This document shows positions 10,200-20,711 of a stretch of DNA of 64,000 nucleotides, piece after piece (position 1 is the first letter of the stretch; the number at the start of each line of letters is the position of its first letter). The notes beneath the pieces were generated by a model. It saw only the letters and a list, made by a program, of their open reading frames with translations, had not been told where the DNA came from and made no database searches. Origin of the DNA: Cinnamomum chago (lineage: Eukaryota; Streptophyta; Magnoliopsida; Laurales; Lauraceae); assembly GCA_038049695.1 (NCBI GenBank), contig CP142460.1:25824001-25888000 (forward strand). Direction: 5' to 3'. The translations under genes and the position numbers were made by a program.

Positions 10200-10744
10200 G
10201 AGGAAGGATTTTGGTTTTTGACTTCTTTTTTTTTAAAAAGAAAGAGGAAAATTTGAAATTATGTACTTTTGATGACCCTTTGTCTGAAAAATAGAGGCTT
10301 TGCATTACATTCACTTTAATAGTAAATTCCCAAACGGGCGTTTCAAAAAAAAAAAAAAAAAGTAAAAAGCAACCTTATTTCTCCACTAAATGACAAAAAA
10401 AACCGTTCACTTTTTACATAAAAAGTCAAAAAGACTCCTAACCAACCCACTAAAGACAAAATACCATCATAATCCACTTATATTTTGTTCTCTCTTAATT
10501 TGATACTTTACATCACTTTTACTTTAATAGCAAATTGCCAAACTCGCCGATTAAAGAAACGCACTCCTCATGGGTTACCGTCTGAACACTTGGTATAGGA
10601 AATGACATCGAAGATATAGCTTCTCTTTTGAAAATAAATCTCTAAGATCTCCGTTGATGAGCTAGCAAGTATCTTTAACCAAAGTTCCTTACATTTCAAG
10701 CAACCATTTGTTTTCTCCAATAAAGCTGTCTTTCAATAATAATA

Positions 10745-11198
10745 AGGGTGTAACGGTTCGGTTAACCGTTCATTTTGGGAGAACCGTTAACCGAACCATG
10801 AATTACATTTTTTAGTTTTAAAAATCGTAATTGTAAACGTATTCGAAAAAACCGTTAAAAATCGAACCACGGTTAACCGTTAAAAGCAGTATCCGAAAAA
10901 ACTGTTAAAAATCATTTTGCCAAGTGTATACTTAAGTTAAGAATTATATACACATTTCATTTAGGCCTTTTATTTTTTTTGTTAGTATAACGGTACTGTT
11001 AATCGTGTGCCAGTTAATCGAACTGTATTTTACAGTTCGGTTCAGTTAACCGCGAGTCAATACTGAAAACCGTAACCGAACCACGATGTGCAATTTTTTG
11101 ATTTTAATAACTGTAACCGTAACCGAACCGTGAAACACAGTTATTAGCTACGGTTCGGTTTGGTTCGGTTCGGTTCGACGGTTTTCTTTTATACCCCT
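10745..11198. mobile_element. hAT-like MITE rich in GGTTCGG/GGTTAACCG
   Basis: The left end AGGGTGTAACGGTTCGG and the right end (reverse complement AGGGGTATAAAAGAAAACCG) form terminal inverted repeats around sequence made of CGGTTCGGTT and GGTTAACCG. No clear target duplication was found, so the ends are approximate. Confidence 0.55.
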
Positions 11199-11853
11199 AC
11201 TCAAGATTCAAACCCAGAAATCCCACCTGGCTTTGAACCGAGGGCCCACTTTAGAGAATGCAGGGAATTTGGGCAAGCAATTAATGGGATACAATTGAAT
11301 CAAGATGAGCCCAAGAGTGGTTCAACTAGAATTGGTGATCTCAGGTAAACCCATGCTCATGAAACCCCAATCCACAACACCGAAAGTCTTGAGGACGTGT
11401 CCCAAAGGGATATGGGCTCTTTGCAAGGGCTGAATGGAGTAGGCATGCATGGCTGGATCTAACCCTTTTTCTTTTTTGGTAACCCAGTCAAGGGGTTGGG
11501 ACCCAAGGGATATGGGCTCCATGCGGGCTGGATTTACCCTGTTGGAGACCCTCAATGGAGAAGAGCAGCACAAATTCCTTCAAATAAAGTGCCAGAAATG
11601 GAAGAGTTGAACCGTGGAGAACCTGCAGACGGACGGGCATGTCAGGGTCGAAGAGAATGGAAGGATGATGGCTAGTGGGGGTGAGAAAAATATTTCTGTT
11701 ATAGAAACCAATTTGGGCCATGACCAGTCTAACATGTTGTTTGACAATGGCATCCCTAGAACCTCTCCAACTAGGAGAACTTTTCAGAGAAGGATGGGTG
11801 CTTCAAACCAGGCACCTCGGATCAGCTTGCCTCCTAGCTGAGGAATCGAGCCT
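11199..11853 (+). other. Possible L1 ORF1-side fragment
   Basis: This precedes the L1 endonuclease fragment at 14052 once the hAT-like insertion at 11854-13954 is removed, so it may be the 5' part of the same LINE. AAGGGATATGGGCTC occurs twice (near 11405 and 11505). A 75-codon plus-strand frame from 11614 has no motif that I recognise. Confidence 0.3.
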
Positions 11854-13954
11854 CAGGTCTGCCATTGATTTTCGTTTGGGTGGGGCTAAAATTTTGTTAG
11901 ACCATTTGAAATATTTTTTTTTCTAGACTTAATTTTCTAGCCCTTTTCACATTACCAAATAGCACCTATAAGTTTTTTCTCTAGAAAATATACAATCGTG
12001 GAATTCAACTAGATTCATGATGATTATTGAAGATTAGGCAATGAAAATGTCAAGAATTAGGATGTTGATCAAAAGTACTAAATAGCATTAGATGGATAAA
12101 AACTGAGTCTAACCTTAATTTTAGATGCTCAAACTCACATTATCATGTTTCACTAAATTTATATGTCAAAATCAATGCCCAATGGAGATCGCTGCAAGTT
12201 CGAGGTGAGTTGGGTGTGTGATAAAAAACAGAATATAAGAACATTTTGAGGACACCCATCCTTTTCCTTTTCACTTTCTTAAAGCCTCCAACCTTTGAAT
12301 AATGGGAGTAGAATTCTATCTTTGAATTATAGTAGAGTAAGAAGAGATGATAATGTAAATGGATTTGGTCATCTTCGGATTTGTAGCTGAACTTAGATTT
12401 GATAGTTTAGGCCTTAGGACTTCGATTAGGATTTGGGGATTCAAGGCTTGCAATTAGGATTTGGAGATTAAGCATTCTTAGGATGATGGATAATACTAAA
12501 TATATTTAGTAGATGAAGATGCAGTAGTTTATAAAGCTCAAAGGGATTGACGATAAAGCATGATTTAAAATCTCGGTCTCGGTCAAGGTATTGGTCGGGC
12601 AAAAAAACCGATATGATATCTGTATCGGTCGCGGATATCGGTCCGTCGCGGTCGTCGCGGTATGAATTTTTTTTAATTAAAAAAAATCACAAAAATATCC
12701 AAAAAAATCTAGAATATTAGAAAATGATGGAAAGCAATATTTTTTTTCCATTAGTAACAACAATAAATCAAAATCTCGATCACCTTAAGTTATGAGTCTT
12801 GTCTGTGTAGCAGTTCGTTGTCTTCACTAGTATTTCATATAATGCAACCATTATTAATGCTCATGATCAATTTATTAGTATAAAATATAAGAAAATAAAG
12901 ATAACATATCAAGTATCATTTAATACTAACTCAATCATCAAATAAGTTGTGAAATCCAAGACCATGAAGATAAAATATTAAAATCTGAAGCATGATAGTG
13001 AGATAAATAAATCAAAAGGCACTTGGACATCAAAAGGTTATGGTTTACATGAAATTAGGGGAGACGAGATAGAGAGATTGACGAGCATGACAGCCTAATT
13101 CCAAGTGGAGTGTCGCCCAGGCTTGATATCATCATCATCATTATTTATTCGGTATGGATTGTTAAAGAATACATAATAGTTAAAATAAGGGAGTATGTTG
13201 ATTTTCTTACCAAAATAAAATCATTTCTTCAAGAAATAGTGTTGGAAATATGCAAGAGAATGAGCTAAAGGAGGAGGGGTTGCTCTAAGGAGATGAGTTG
13301 AGGAGAAGAATGTGGGGGGAAGAATGAGGAAAAAAGTGAAAAATTTAGGATTTTTTTACAATTATTTCATCTTAGCTGATATTTTGACCGAGATGGACCG
13401 ATATATCGGTTAAACCGATATTTTCAAAATATTGGCCGAGATGGACCGATATTTTGGTGAATTTTGGTCTGCGATACCGAGACCGATATCGCACCAAAAT
13501 ATCGGAACCGGTATGGGCCGATACCGGTTCATAGCGGCCGATATGAATCGGTATCGACCGATATTTTATATCATGCGACGAAGAGCTCGATTGACAATCG
13601 GCACGAAGGGATTTCAAAAGAAGAGGATGAAGAAAAGGGAGCAATGTGTTGCCTCAATGTTTTCTTTTCTTTTATTTTTTTTTACCAACGAAGCTTTACA
13701 TATATGTCAGTATATCTTTAGACATTTATGGGGCGACAAGTTTAGACATGTGGGGCATGCACCAAGGCCCCATTCAACTTTATGAGGATTTCAATTCTGA
13801 CCTGGGGCAACCACCCATATTGCTCCAACATAGTTCCACCCCTGCTCTAAGGCCCCATCCAAATGCTTTGGTTGTACCAAAATAAAAAATAAAAAATAAA
13901 CCTCAATGGGGATTTAATTTCGCCCTAGGTCCCTCCAACCTAAGTCTGCCCCTG
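11854..13954. mobile_element. hAT-like non-autonomous element, copy 1 (carries a nested insertion)
   Basis: Related over much of its length to 20952-22029 (shared TTTCACATTACCAAATAGCACCTA, AATGCCCAATGGAGATCGCTGCAAG and GACAATCGG blocks). The right end has the reverse complement CAGGGGCAGACTTAGG, matching the CAGTGGCGGACCCAGG start of copy 2. The left end is degenerate and no 8-bp duplication survives. A 1-kb element is inserted at 12558-13576. Confidence 0.65.
12558..13576. mobile_element. Inverted-repeat element nested in hAT-like copy 1
   Basis: The left end GCATGATTTAAAATCTCGGTC pairs with a right end whose reverse complement is GCATGATATAAAATATCGGTC. Both subterminal regions are rich in CCGATAT/ATATCGG. 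Flanks GACGATAAA (12549-12557) and GACGAAGAG (13577-13585) begin with the same five bases, and the related copy 2 has an unoccupied GACGAGGAG at 21666-21674. The size of the possible duplication (9 bp) suggests a Mutator-like MITE, but it is imperfect. Confidence 0.75.
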
Positions 13955-14051
13955 GGTTTGCCACATCTTATATTGTAATATTAAAAATCCTTGCTTTGGC
14001 ACCTTGACTTCAAAAAATAATAATCTCCAAATAAAAAGGGATTTTCTCAAG

Positions 14052-14373
14052 AATGGTAGGTATGGAATTTCTTGGAACTGCAGAGGGTCCAAGTCGATGG
14101 CTACCTTTCGTGAAATTAAATGACTATGTAGGAAGTATCAACTTGAGTTTTTATTTCTTTCAGAAACTAAAGCAAATTGTCATGAAATCATGGTGCTGGC
14201 CAGGCAATTAAATTTTGATTTCTCTGATGGAGTCCCAGCAATTGGAAATGCTGGTGGCATTGGCTTTGTTATGGTCTAAATCTCAAAATGCTCAGGTAGT
14301 TAGGAGAAATAAATATTTCTTACATTGTGTGTTTGATAATCATGATAAGGATAAACTTTGGTATGCTACCTTC
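14052..14373 (+). pseudogene. L1 LINE ORF2 endonuclease N-terminus
   Basis: The plus strand reads RYGISWNCRGSKSMATFREIK, then a TGA at 14121, then FLFLSETKANCHEI and AIGNAGGIGF. WNCRG, FLSETK and the GG loop are the opening motifs of the APE-type endonuclease of plant L1 elements, which nicks DNA for target-primed reverse transcription. Stops interrupt it, and the domain is cut at 14373 by a gypsy-type LTR. Confidence 0.8.
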
Positions 14374-16567
14374 TGTAACACCCCTACCCGCGCCTTAATT
14401 TTGATTAATATTTAATTAATTGAGATTAGTTGCTTAATGAATGTTTTGAATGTATTTGGGCTTGATTATGTAGAATTAGTTGGATTTGACTATTGACTAG
14501 GTAGATTATGACCTTTTGGAGTGTTTTGGGTTTTATGGGTGTTTTAGATTTTTTTTTTTAGTTTTCGGTGCATTGCATAAAGCATCTCATGGACTTTGAT
14601 TTTCATGTTTTGACCCAAGCAATTCGGACCCTGACTGACCCATTCCCAGCCCATTTCCTGCATAAAGTCTTTTTCTGTAAATTATATGAATTACTTGGGT
14701 TTGCATGCAAAACCCAGGGAAAGACTTGATTTGAAATAACCGAGCCAGCCATTCTAGCCGTTCTTCTGTACTCTTTCTCCATTTCCTGGATAAAGCCCAT
14801 CTCTCCACTACTTCGTCTTCTTCCCTCCAATTCCATTAAAACAAGAGCTTGCATGTGAGATCCCTTAACCCCATCTTCATCAGGTACTCCTACACCCATT
14901 TAATGGTGTGATCTTGAGAGAACTTCATCTCCTCCATCATTTCAAGTAACCAGCCAAGGAGCCCTCTTGCATGTGAAGGAATATTTCATCTCTTTGCAAC
15001 AAGGGTTTAATCTATTGCACACATCCATTTTCATTTCTCAACTCTTTGGGTAAGCTTTTTAGTTCAAGATTCATGTCTTCTTGTTTGAATCCGAGTTTGA
15101 AAGGTTATATTAGTGTTGCATGTGGATTTCAAACCCATTCTTCTCATTCACCATTGTAGGACTTCATCTTCTCCATTACATTTTGGGATTTTCCTTTTGG
15201 AGAACTTTTTTGGGCAATAGAGCTTGAATTTAGCTTGAGTTTGATTTCAAGCACCTTAAGGCAAGTAAAACAATTTATATCTTGTGCATGCACTTTCATT
15301 TCTATGATTCTTTATATGATTCATGTTTTAAAAACCCAATTCCGGCTCATATGTTAGTTTGATTTAAATTTGTAAGTAGGTTCTTGTATAAGGTGGGTAA
15401 TGTGTTTTAATTAGTGGGATTTGATGGAATGGAATGTATTGAAGACTCCTTTTTGTGCATATGAAATGAGTTTAAAAGGTTGTTAGAGGTTGGGTGAGTA
15501 GCCCACTCAAAAGATTGGTTTTCGGGCTTAGAGCTCGTGGTTCCTGCCAAATTTTGGTTAGAAACTCGATTAACTGAATTTTCCTAGAAACTCAGGACTT
15601 GGAAGCCCAACTTTCTGCCAAGGTTCGGTCAAGAATTCGGTTAACCTAATGTGGACAGGTTCTTAATTCATCGGATTTGGCAAATTTTCAAACTGCCATA
15701 ACTTTTGAACCGTTCATCTGATTTTGGAGATCTATATACCGTTGGAAAGGTCTTGAAGAGTAGAATTCAATGGTCCATTTATCTTATTGACTAAAGGCTA
15801 GGAGATAAAGGGAATATTTGGATTCAAAATCTTGGCAATTGGACTATATCGTGAGCCAAGTGAAAAACCATAGAATGCCTAGATGGTTTTGGCCCAATAG
15901 TGTACCTTAAGGATGGGTCCCTTGACCCCTAAATCATGCACAATGGACTTGTAACTCATGTGGGTGAGGTGTGAGCTACCATACACTAAGCTTGGACAAC
16001 CTTGTCGGTTTGATCATTAGACCTGGGTCTTTCAATACATCGTGCCAATTGCAGTTTGGAATTTGTGTGTAATTTTGCCCATTCTGCGGCTAGACCCTTC
16101 GTGTGATGCTCGGCTATAATGGATTACTATAATTATATGTTTGTGTACTCCTTTCACTTCGTGTGGCGGAAATTTATTATCGTGTATGCTCTCGTCACTT
16201 CAGTGACAGAGAATATAGCTTTGTGTGGTTGCCTGTGTTTTAGTTACGATTGTTCTTGTTTTTACATAGAGTGAATATTTTCAAGAATGCATCTGTTTCA
16301 CCGGCTATTCTTCATTTATTATTTGAAAAATTACTTATACTATAGCATTCTTGTTACCCTCTTTCAATCACCTGTCAGACCGTCGTGTCTGACCCTTCGT
16401 TTTTTGTGCTTTGGTCCAAGTTACATTTCCCCTGAGGAGGAGCGTGAGATGGAGGTAGTTGAGCCGCCGATTGCTAGAGAGTGGAAGCCCAACGATGCTA
16501 TCTAGACATCGGGTTAGGTCCTGAGCTGTGTATCATTTTGGGGGATGTCCATCGTCTTTTTGGGATT
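14374..16567 (+). mobile_element. Gypsy-type LTR (TGTAACACC...), interrupted by a copia element
   Basis: It begins TGTAACACCCCTACC directly after the L1 fragment and resembles the LTR starting at 51883 (TGTTACACCTCGACCC, both followed by TTAAT.TGATTAAT). No coding region is present. After the nested copia, 20185-20246 ends GGGGTCGTGACA, a plausible LTR terminus. The flanks do not match (CCTTC on the left, ATTCT on the right), so a solo LTR with rearranged surroundings is likely. Lineage (chromovirus Tekay-like) is inferred from style only. Confidence 0.6.
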
Positions 16568-17447
16568 TGTTAGTATTTTTATTGGCTAATTCATGGGTTG
16601 GACAAAACTCTGGGTCCATTGAGTTGTATTTTCTAATTTATTTTAAAATGGACTGTGGATGTGTCGCCGGAAGAGCTGAAGTGAAGAATAGAAGAAAAAA
16701 AGCAGACCAGGCGAATTTCCCAGGCCCGATCGATCGGAGCCCCAGACTGATCGATCGGTCAGAAAAAGGTCTCAGTTAAATGTCAGGACGATCGATCGGA
16801 CCTGCAGGAGCGATCGATCGGACAGGTGCGCAGAGTTCGGGAAATCTCCAGTTTCTATCAGATTTAGTTTCCTTTTTGAGACTTTATTTCCCAGTTTGAG
16901 TCCTACTTGTGCACTAAGTCTAAGGCACGAATTTTGGGCTATTTATAGGGTGTTTCTCTCAACCCTAGGAGATCACACACAACTCTCATTGATCTAAGTC
17001 AGAGATATCTTAAAGAGAGTTTATTCTCTAGAGCCATTGAGAGATTATTCTGAAGGGCTGCTCTAGAAGGTTGTTGTTGCTTCTACTTTTCTGGTAGAAG
17101 ATTGATCATCTTGGTTGACAAGGTGCGAGGAGATCAAGTAAGGAGAACAGGGCGCGGTGGATGTCGTGTCAGTGGATTCTTTGCAAGAATAACTACAGTC
17201 CTTGGGTCGAGGTACAGACTTAGGTAAAGGAGCTTGTGAGTATATCTTGTAACTGTTCGTGAACTCTTGATTTCTGGTTCGTGGTTTTTCTCCCTGGATA
17301 GGGTTTCCACGTTAAATATTGTCTGCCTTCTTGTGGTGTGTGATTGGTAGATAGCTAGTTCTATATTATCTGATTGGTTTATTTCCGTTGCATTAATTGG
17401 TTAAATAGAACTAGTAATCAATTCTGGCAGCCCTCATAGAAATTTCA
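16568..17447 (+). repeat. 5' LTR of SIRE-like copia
   Basis: 880 bp, starting TGTTAGTATTTTTATTGG and ending AAATTTCA just before the PBS. Its first 549 bp match 19636-20184 almost exactly. It contains several copies of CGATCGATCGG (16728-16820) and a TATA-like GGGCTATTTATAGGG near 16936. Confidence 0.9.
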
Positions 17448-17448
17448 A

Positions 17449-17461
17449 TTGGTATCAGAGC
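17449..17461 (+). promoter_or_regulatory. Primer-binding site (initiator tRNA-Met)
   Basis: TTGGTATCAGAGC follows the LTR and complements the 3' end of plant initiator tRNA-Met, the usual copia primer. Confidence 0.95.
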
Positions 17462-17502
17462 CGGTTGCACTATTTTATTGTGTTGATCCAAATAGTGCTA
17501 GA

Positions 17503-19352
17503 ATGGATGTCTACCGAGAAAGCACTTCAACCAATAAGCCTCCTCTGCTGGATGGTTCTAATTATGCTTATTGGAAAGCCAGAATGGTTGCCTTTGTAAA
17601 AGCCATAGATCTGAAAGTATGAAAATCTATTGAGAAAGGCTATTCCTTGCCCACTGTCACTACTGATGGGATAACCAGTTTTAAATATGAAGAACAGTGG
17701 ACAAAGGATGAAGAATTGGCAGCCACTTGCAACTCTAGGGCTTTAAATGTTATTTATAATGGAGTTAGCATATCTGAGTTTCGTAGAATTTCTACATGCA
17801 CTATTGCAAAAGAAGCTTGGGATATTCTGCAGACTGTGCATGAAGGGACTGACACTGTCAAACAGTCGAAACTTCAGAAATTGTATACAGCCTTTGAAAC
17901 CATAAAGATGGAAGATGATGAAACTTTTGATGAGTTTAATTCAAAGTTGAATACAATTGTGAATGACACCTTTACTTTGAGAGAGCCAATTCCTGAAAAT
18001 AGAATTGTGAAAAAGATTATGCGGTCTCTTCCAGAAAGGTTTGATGCAAAGGTTGTGGCCATAGAAGAGAATAAAAACCTCAATATTCTCAAAGTTGAGG
18101 AATTAGTTGGCAACCTTCAGACTTTTGAAGCAAACCTAAGAACCAATGGAAAATCAAAATTCAAAGGTGTTGCTTTGAGAGCCTCCAAAGAATCATACAA
18201 GAAAATTGCTAGTGATTCTGAGTCTGATTCTGAGGAGATTGATCCCCGAGTTGTTGTTGAGTTTATGAAGCAATTTCAAGCTTTTATGAAGGGGAAGAAA
18301 AGTGATTTGAAAGTCCCTAAAAATTTTGTAAAGAAGAAAACTTCTAAAGGGATTAAATGTTTTGAGTGTCATGGTTATGGACACATTACTAGTGACTGTG
18401 CTAACAAGAAACCAAAGAAGAAGGCTTTCAATCTGACTTGGGATGATGATACTCCTGAGGAAGATGATAAAAATCTGAGTCTGAGAAGCCTGATGCTAGC
18501 AAAGAAAAATTCATGGCATTCATGGCAACTTCTGTTTCTGCTACTCCAATAGTTTCTGATGAAGGGACTGATCAAGATGTTAGTGAGTCAGAGACAGAAC
18601 ATGATTGGCAAGCTGAATATCATATATTGTTTGCAAAGACCATGAAGATGCTCAAGATGAATGAAAAAGTGGCTACAAGCTGGAAAGAATCTGAAGAGCA
18701 TAATACTTCTTTAAAAGATGAATTGTCTGAAGCTCTTACAAAAGTGAGTCACTTAGAGGCTGAAAATAACAAATTGGCAGATATATTGACTGTTGAAGCA
18801 CAGAAGTGTGAGTTGCTTAATCACGATATGAAGACCTTGAAAGCTGAAAATACCGACTTGCAAGGAAGACTCAAGATAGTTCTTTCTGAGTTGGAGACAA
18901 GCAAGGCTTCATTAAATAGGATGAATGCAGGGTCTAAAAAACTTGATGACATCTTATGCAGTCAAAAGGCAAAGAATAACATGCATGGCATTGGCTACGC
19001 TGACGGAGCATCTACATCAAAAGCCAAAGGTAATAATTGTTTTGTTCAAAATTTAGTTGTTACTAATTATGTCGGTCATGTTACAAATACAGATGCCAAG
19101 AAGAAGAATGTGCCACGTCCTGAACGTATACCCACTTGTCATCACTGTGGAATTAAAGGACACATTCGACCCCATTGCAATAAGCTGCGAAAGTCTCCAA
19201 ACCAAAAGCAATGGAAAAAGCAGAAGGAAGTGTCACTTATGAAAACCAAAGCTGTCTGGGTCAAGAAAGAAGACATTCCATCTGTATTGGTACACATTAT
19301 GCTGAACTATCTAAAAATGCAAGTGTGTGTGCCAAAGGTTCATCACTCCTGA
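17503..19352 (+). pseudogene. SIRE-like gag with two zinc knuckles, broken
   Basis: From ATG 17503 (MDVYRESTSTNKPPLLDGSN, then YAYWKARM) the frame is interrupted at codon 40 by TGA (17620-17622), where related proteins have Trp, and then runs to 18552. It holds the UBN2-type gag domain (EAWDILQTVHEGTD, QKLYTAFETIKMEDDETFDE), a first zinc knuckle CFECHGYGHITSDC and an acidic stretch. A frameshift near 18513-18552 moves it to a second frame, with a Leu/Lys/Glu-rich probable coiled coil, then a second knuckle CHHCGIKGHIRPHC. Similarity ends near 19300, just before the protease should begin. The protein would form the particle that packages element RNA. Confidence 0.85.
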
Positions 19353-19623
19353 TCTACAAGATCAAGCCCCCACCCCAGTGCTGATACGAAGTTCATCTTG
19401 AGGGGGAGTCTATTTAGGGGAAGCTGCAGAATCCAAATTGACAGAAGCTGCTTGAAGAAAATTATTTGTCAATTATGGACAAAAAGGGGGAGAATACTGA
19501 GGAAAGGGGGAGAAACAAGCAAAGATCTACAAATGCTGATTTTTTTAAATTCAATGTATTTTGGTTTTTTTTTCTTGGGTAGATCATTTGTATTGTTTTA
19601 GGGAGTTTTGTCCATGAATTGCC

Positions 19624-19635
19624 AAAGGGGGAGAT
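19624..19635 (+). promoter_or_regulatory. Polypurine tract of SIRE-like copia
   Basis: AAAGGGGGAGAT immediately precedes the TGTTAG start of the 3' LTR, the position where plus-strand synthesis is primed. Confidence 0.9.
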
Positions 19636-20184
19636 TGTTAGTATTTTTATTGGCTAATTCATGGGTTGGACAAAACTCTGGGTCCATTGAGTTGTATTTT
19701 CTAATTTATTTTAAAATGGACTGTGGATGTGTCGCCGGAAGAGCTGAAGTGAAGAATAGAAGAAAAAAAGCAGACCGGGCGAATTTCTCAGGCCCGATCG
19801 ATCGGAGCCTCAAACCGATCGATCGGTTAGAAAAAGGTCTCAGTTAAATGTCAGGACGATCGATCGGACCTGCAGGGGCGATCGATCGGACAGGTGCGCA
19901 GAGTTCGGGAAATCTCCAGTTTCTATCAGATTTAGTTTCCTTTTTGAGACTTTGTTTCCCAGTTTGAGTCCTACTTGTGCACTAAGTCTAAGGCACGAAT
20001 TTTGGGCTATTTATAGGGTGTTTCTCTCAACCCTAAGAGATCACACACAACTCTCATTGATCTGAGTCAGAGATATCTTAAAGAGAGTTTATTCTCTAGA
20101 GCCATTGAGAGATTATTCTGAAGGGCTGCTCTAGAAGGTTGTTGTTGCTTCTACTTTTCTGTTAGAAGATTGATCATCTTGGTT
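19636..20184 (+). repeat. 3' LTR of SIRE-like copia, truncated
   Basis: Matches the 5' LTR with few differences up to TGATCATCTTGGTT at 20184, then breaks off about 330 bp early. The following bases resemble the end of the gypsy-type LTR into which this element inserted. Confidence 0.85.
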
Positions 20185-20242
20185 CGATGCGCCACGGCTC
20201 CGGATTAAGACCTTAGTTGGCTCAATCCCAGTCTGGGGTCGT

Positions 20243-20704
20243 GACAATTCTGATGCCGACTGGGCTGGGGATTGCGTAGATAGACTCTCAACTTCTAGCT
20301 TCTGCATTTTTCTAGGTGGCTCCCCCGTTTCGTGGAGTTCCAAGAAGCAACCTACAGTTGCCCGATCCTAAACTGATGCAGAATATCGTTCCTTGGCACA
20401 CACCACTACTAAAATGTGCTGGCTTCGGATGTTACTCAAAGATCTTCATGTATTTATCTCAGATCGTCCTGCATTATGGAGTGACAACGTCTCTACTGTC
20501 TCCTTAGCCTCCAATCGTGTCTTTCATGCGCGGACAAAACATATCAAAGTGGATTATCACTTTGTGTGTGAGAAAGTGCTTTCAAAAGAACTTCAAGTCC
20601 ACTATATAACTTCTACCGATCAAGTCGCAGATCTGTTCACAAAAGACTTACACTCAAAGCTCTTTAAATACTTACGTTCCAAGCAGCCAGCCCCATTTGC
20701 TTGA
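20243..20704 (+). pseudogene. Copia RNase H domain, one internal stop
   Basis: The plus strand reads [33 protein letters not shown], stop (TAA 20369-20371), then TDAEYRSLAHTT, LWSDNVSTVSLASNRVFHAR, TKHIKVDYHFVCEKVLSKEL and DQVADLFTKDL, ending at TGA 20702. These are the conserved copia RNase H motifs in order, including the Asp and Glu positions of the active site. The reverse transcriptase upstream is missing. An LTR-like sequence starts 7 bp after the stop codon, as in copia elements. Confidence 0.9.
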
Positions 20705-20711
20705 GTGGCGC

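Larger units (their letters stand above)
5556..10548. mobile_element. MITE-like inverted-repeat element split by a copia insertion
   Basis: The left end GGGCTCGTTTGGAAATTTAC pairs with a right end whose reverse complement is GGCGAGTTTGGCAATTTGCT, and both ends continue into TATTAAAGTAAAAGT. The inner sequence resumes at 10200 where it left off at 5721, judged by a related element at 36165-36472 that carries the same inner motifs (GTCTTTTAGTGGA, TTGTGTACTTTTGAT) uninterrupted. No open frame belongs to it. Confidence 0.7.
16568..20184 (+). mobile_element. SIRE-like copia element without pol (TR-GAG-like)
   Basis: A complete 5' LTR (16568-17447), tRNA-Met-type PBS, gag, polypurine tract and a truncated 3' LTR (19636-20184) occur in order. 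Between the second gag zinc knuckle and the polypurine tract only about 430 bp remain, so protease, integrase, reverse transcriptase and RNase H are absent. Plant TR-GAG retrotransposons have this layout and move using enzymes from relatives. Confidence 0.85.
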
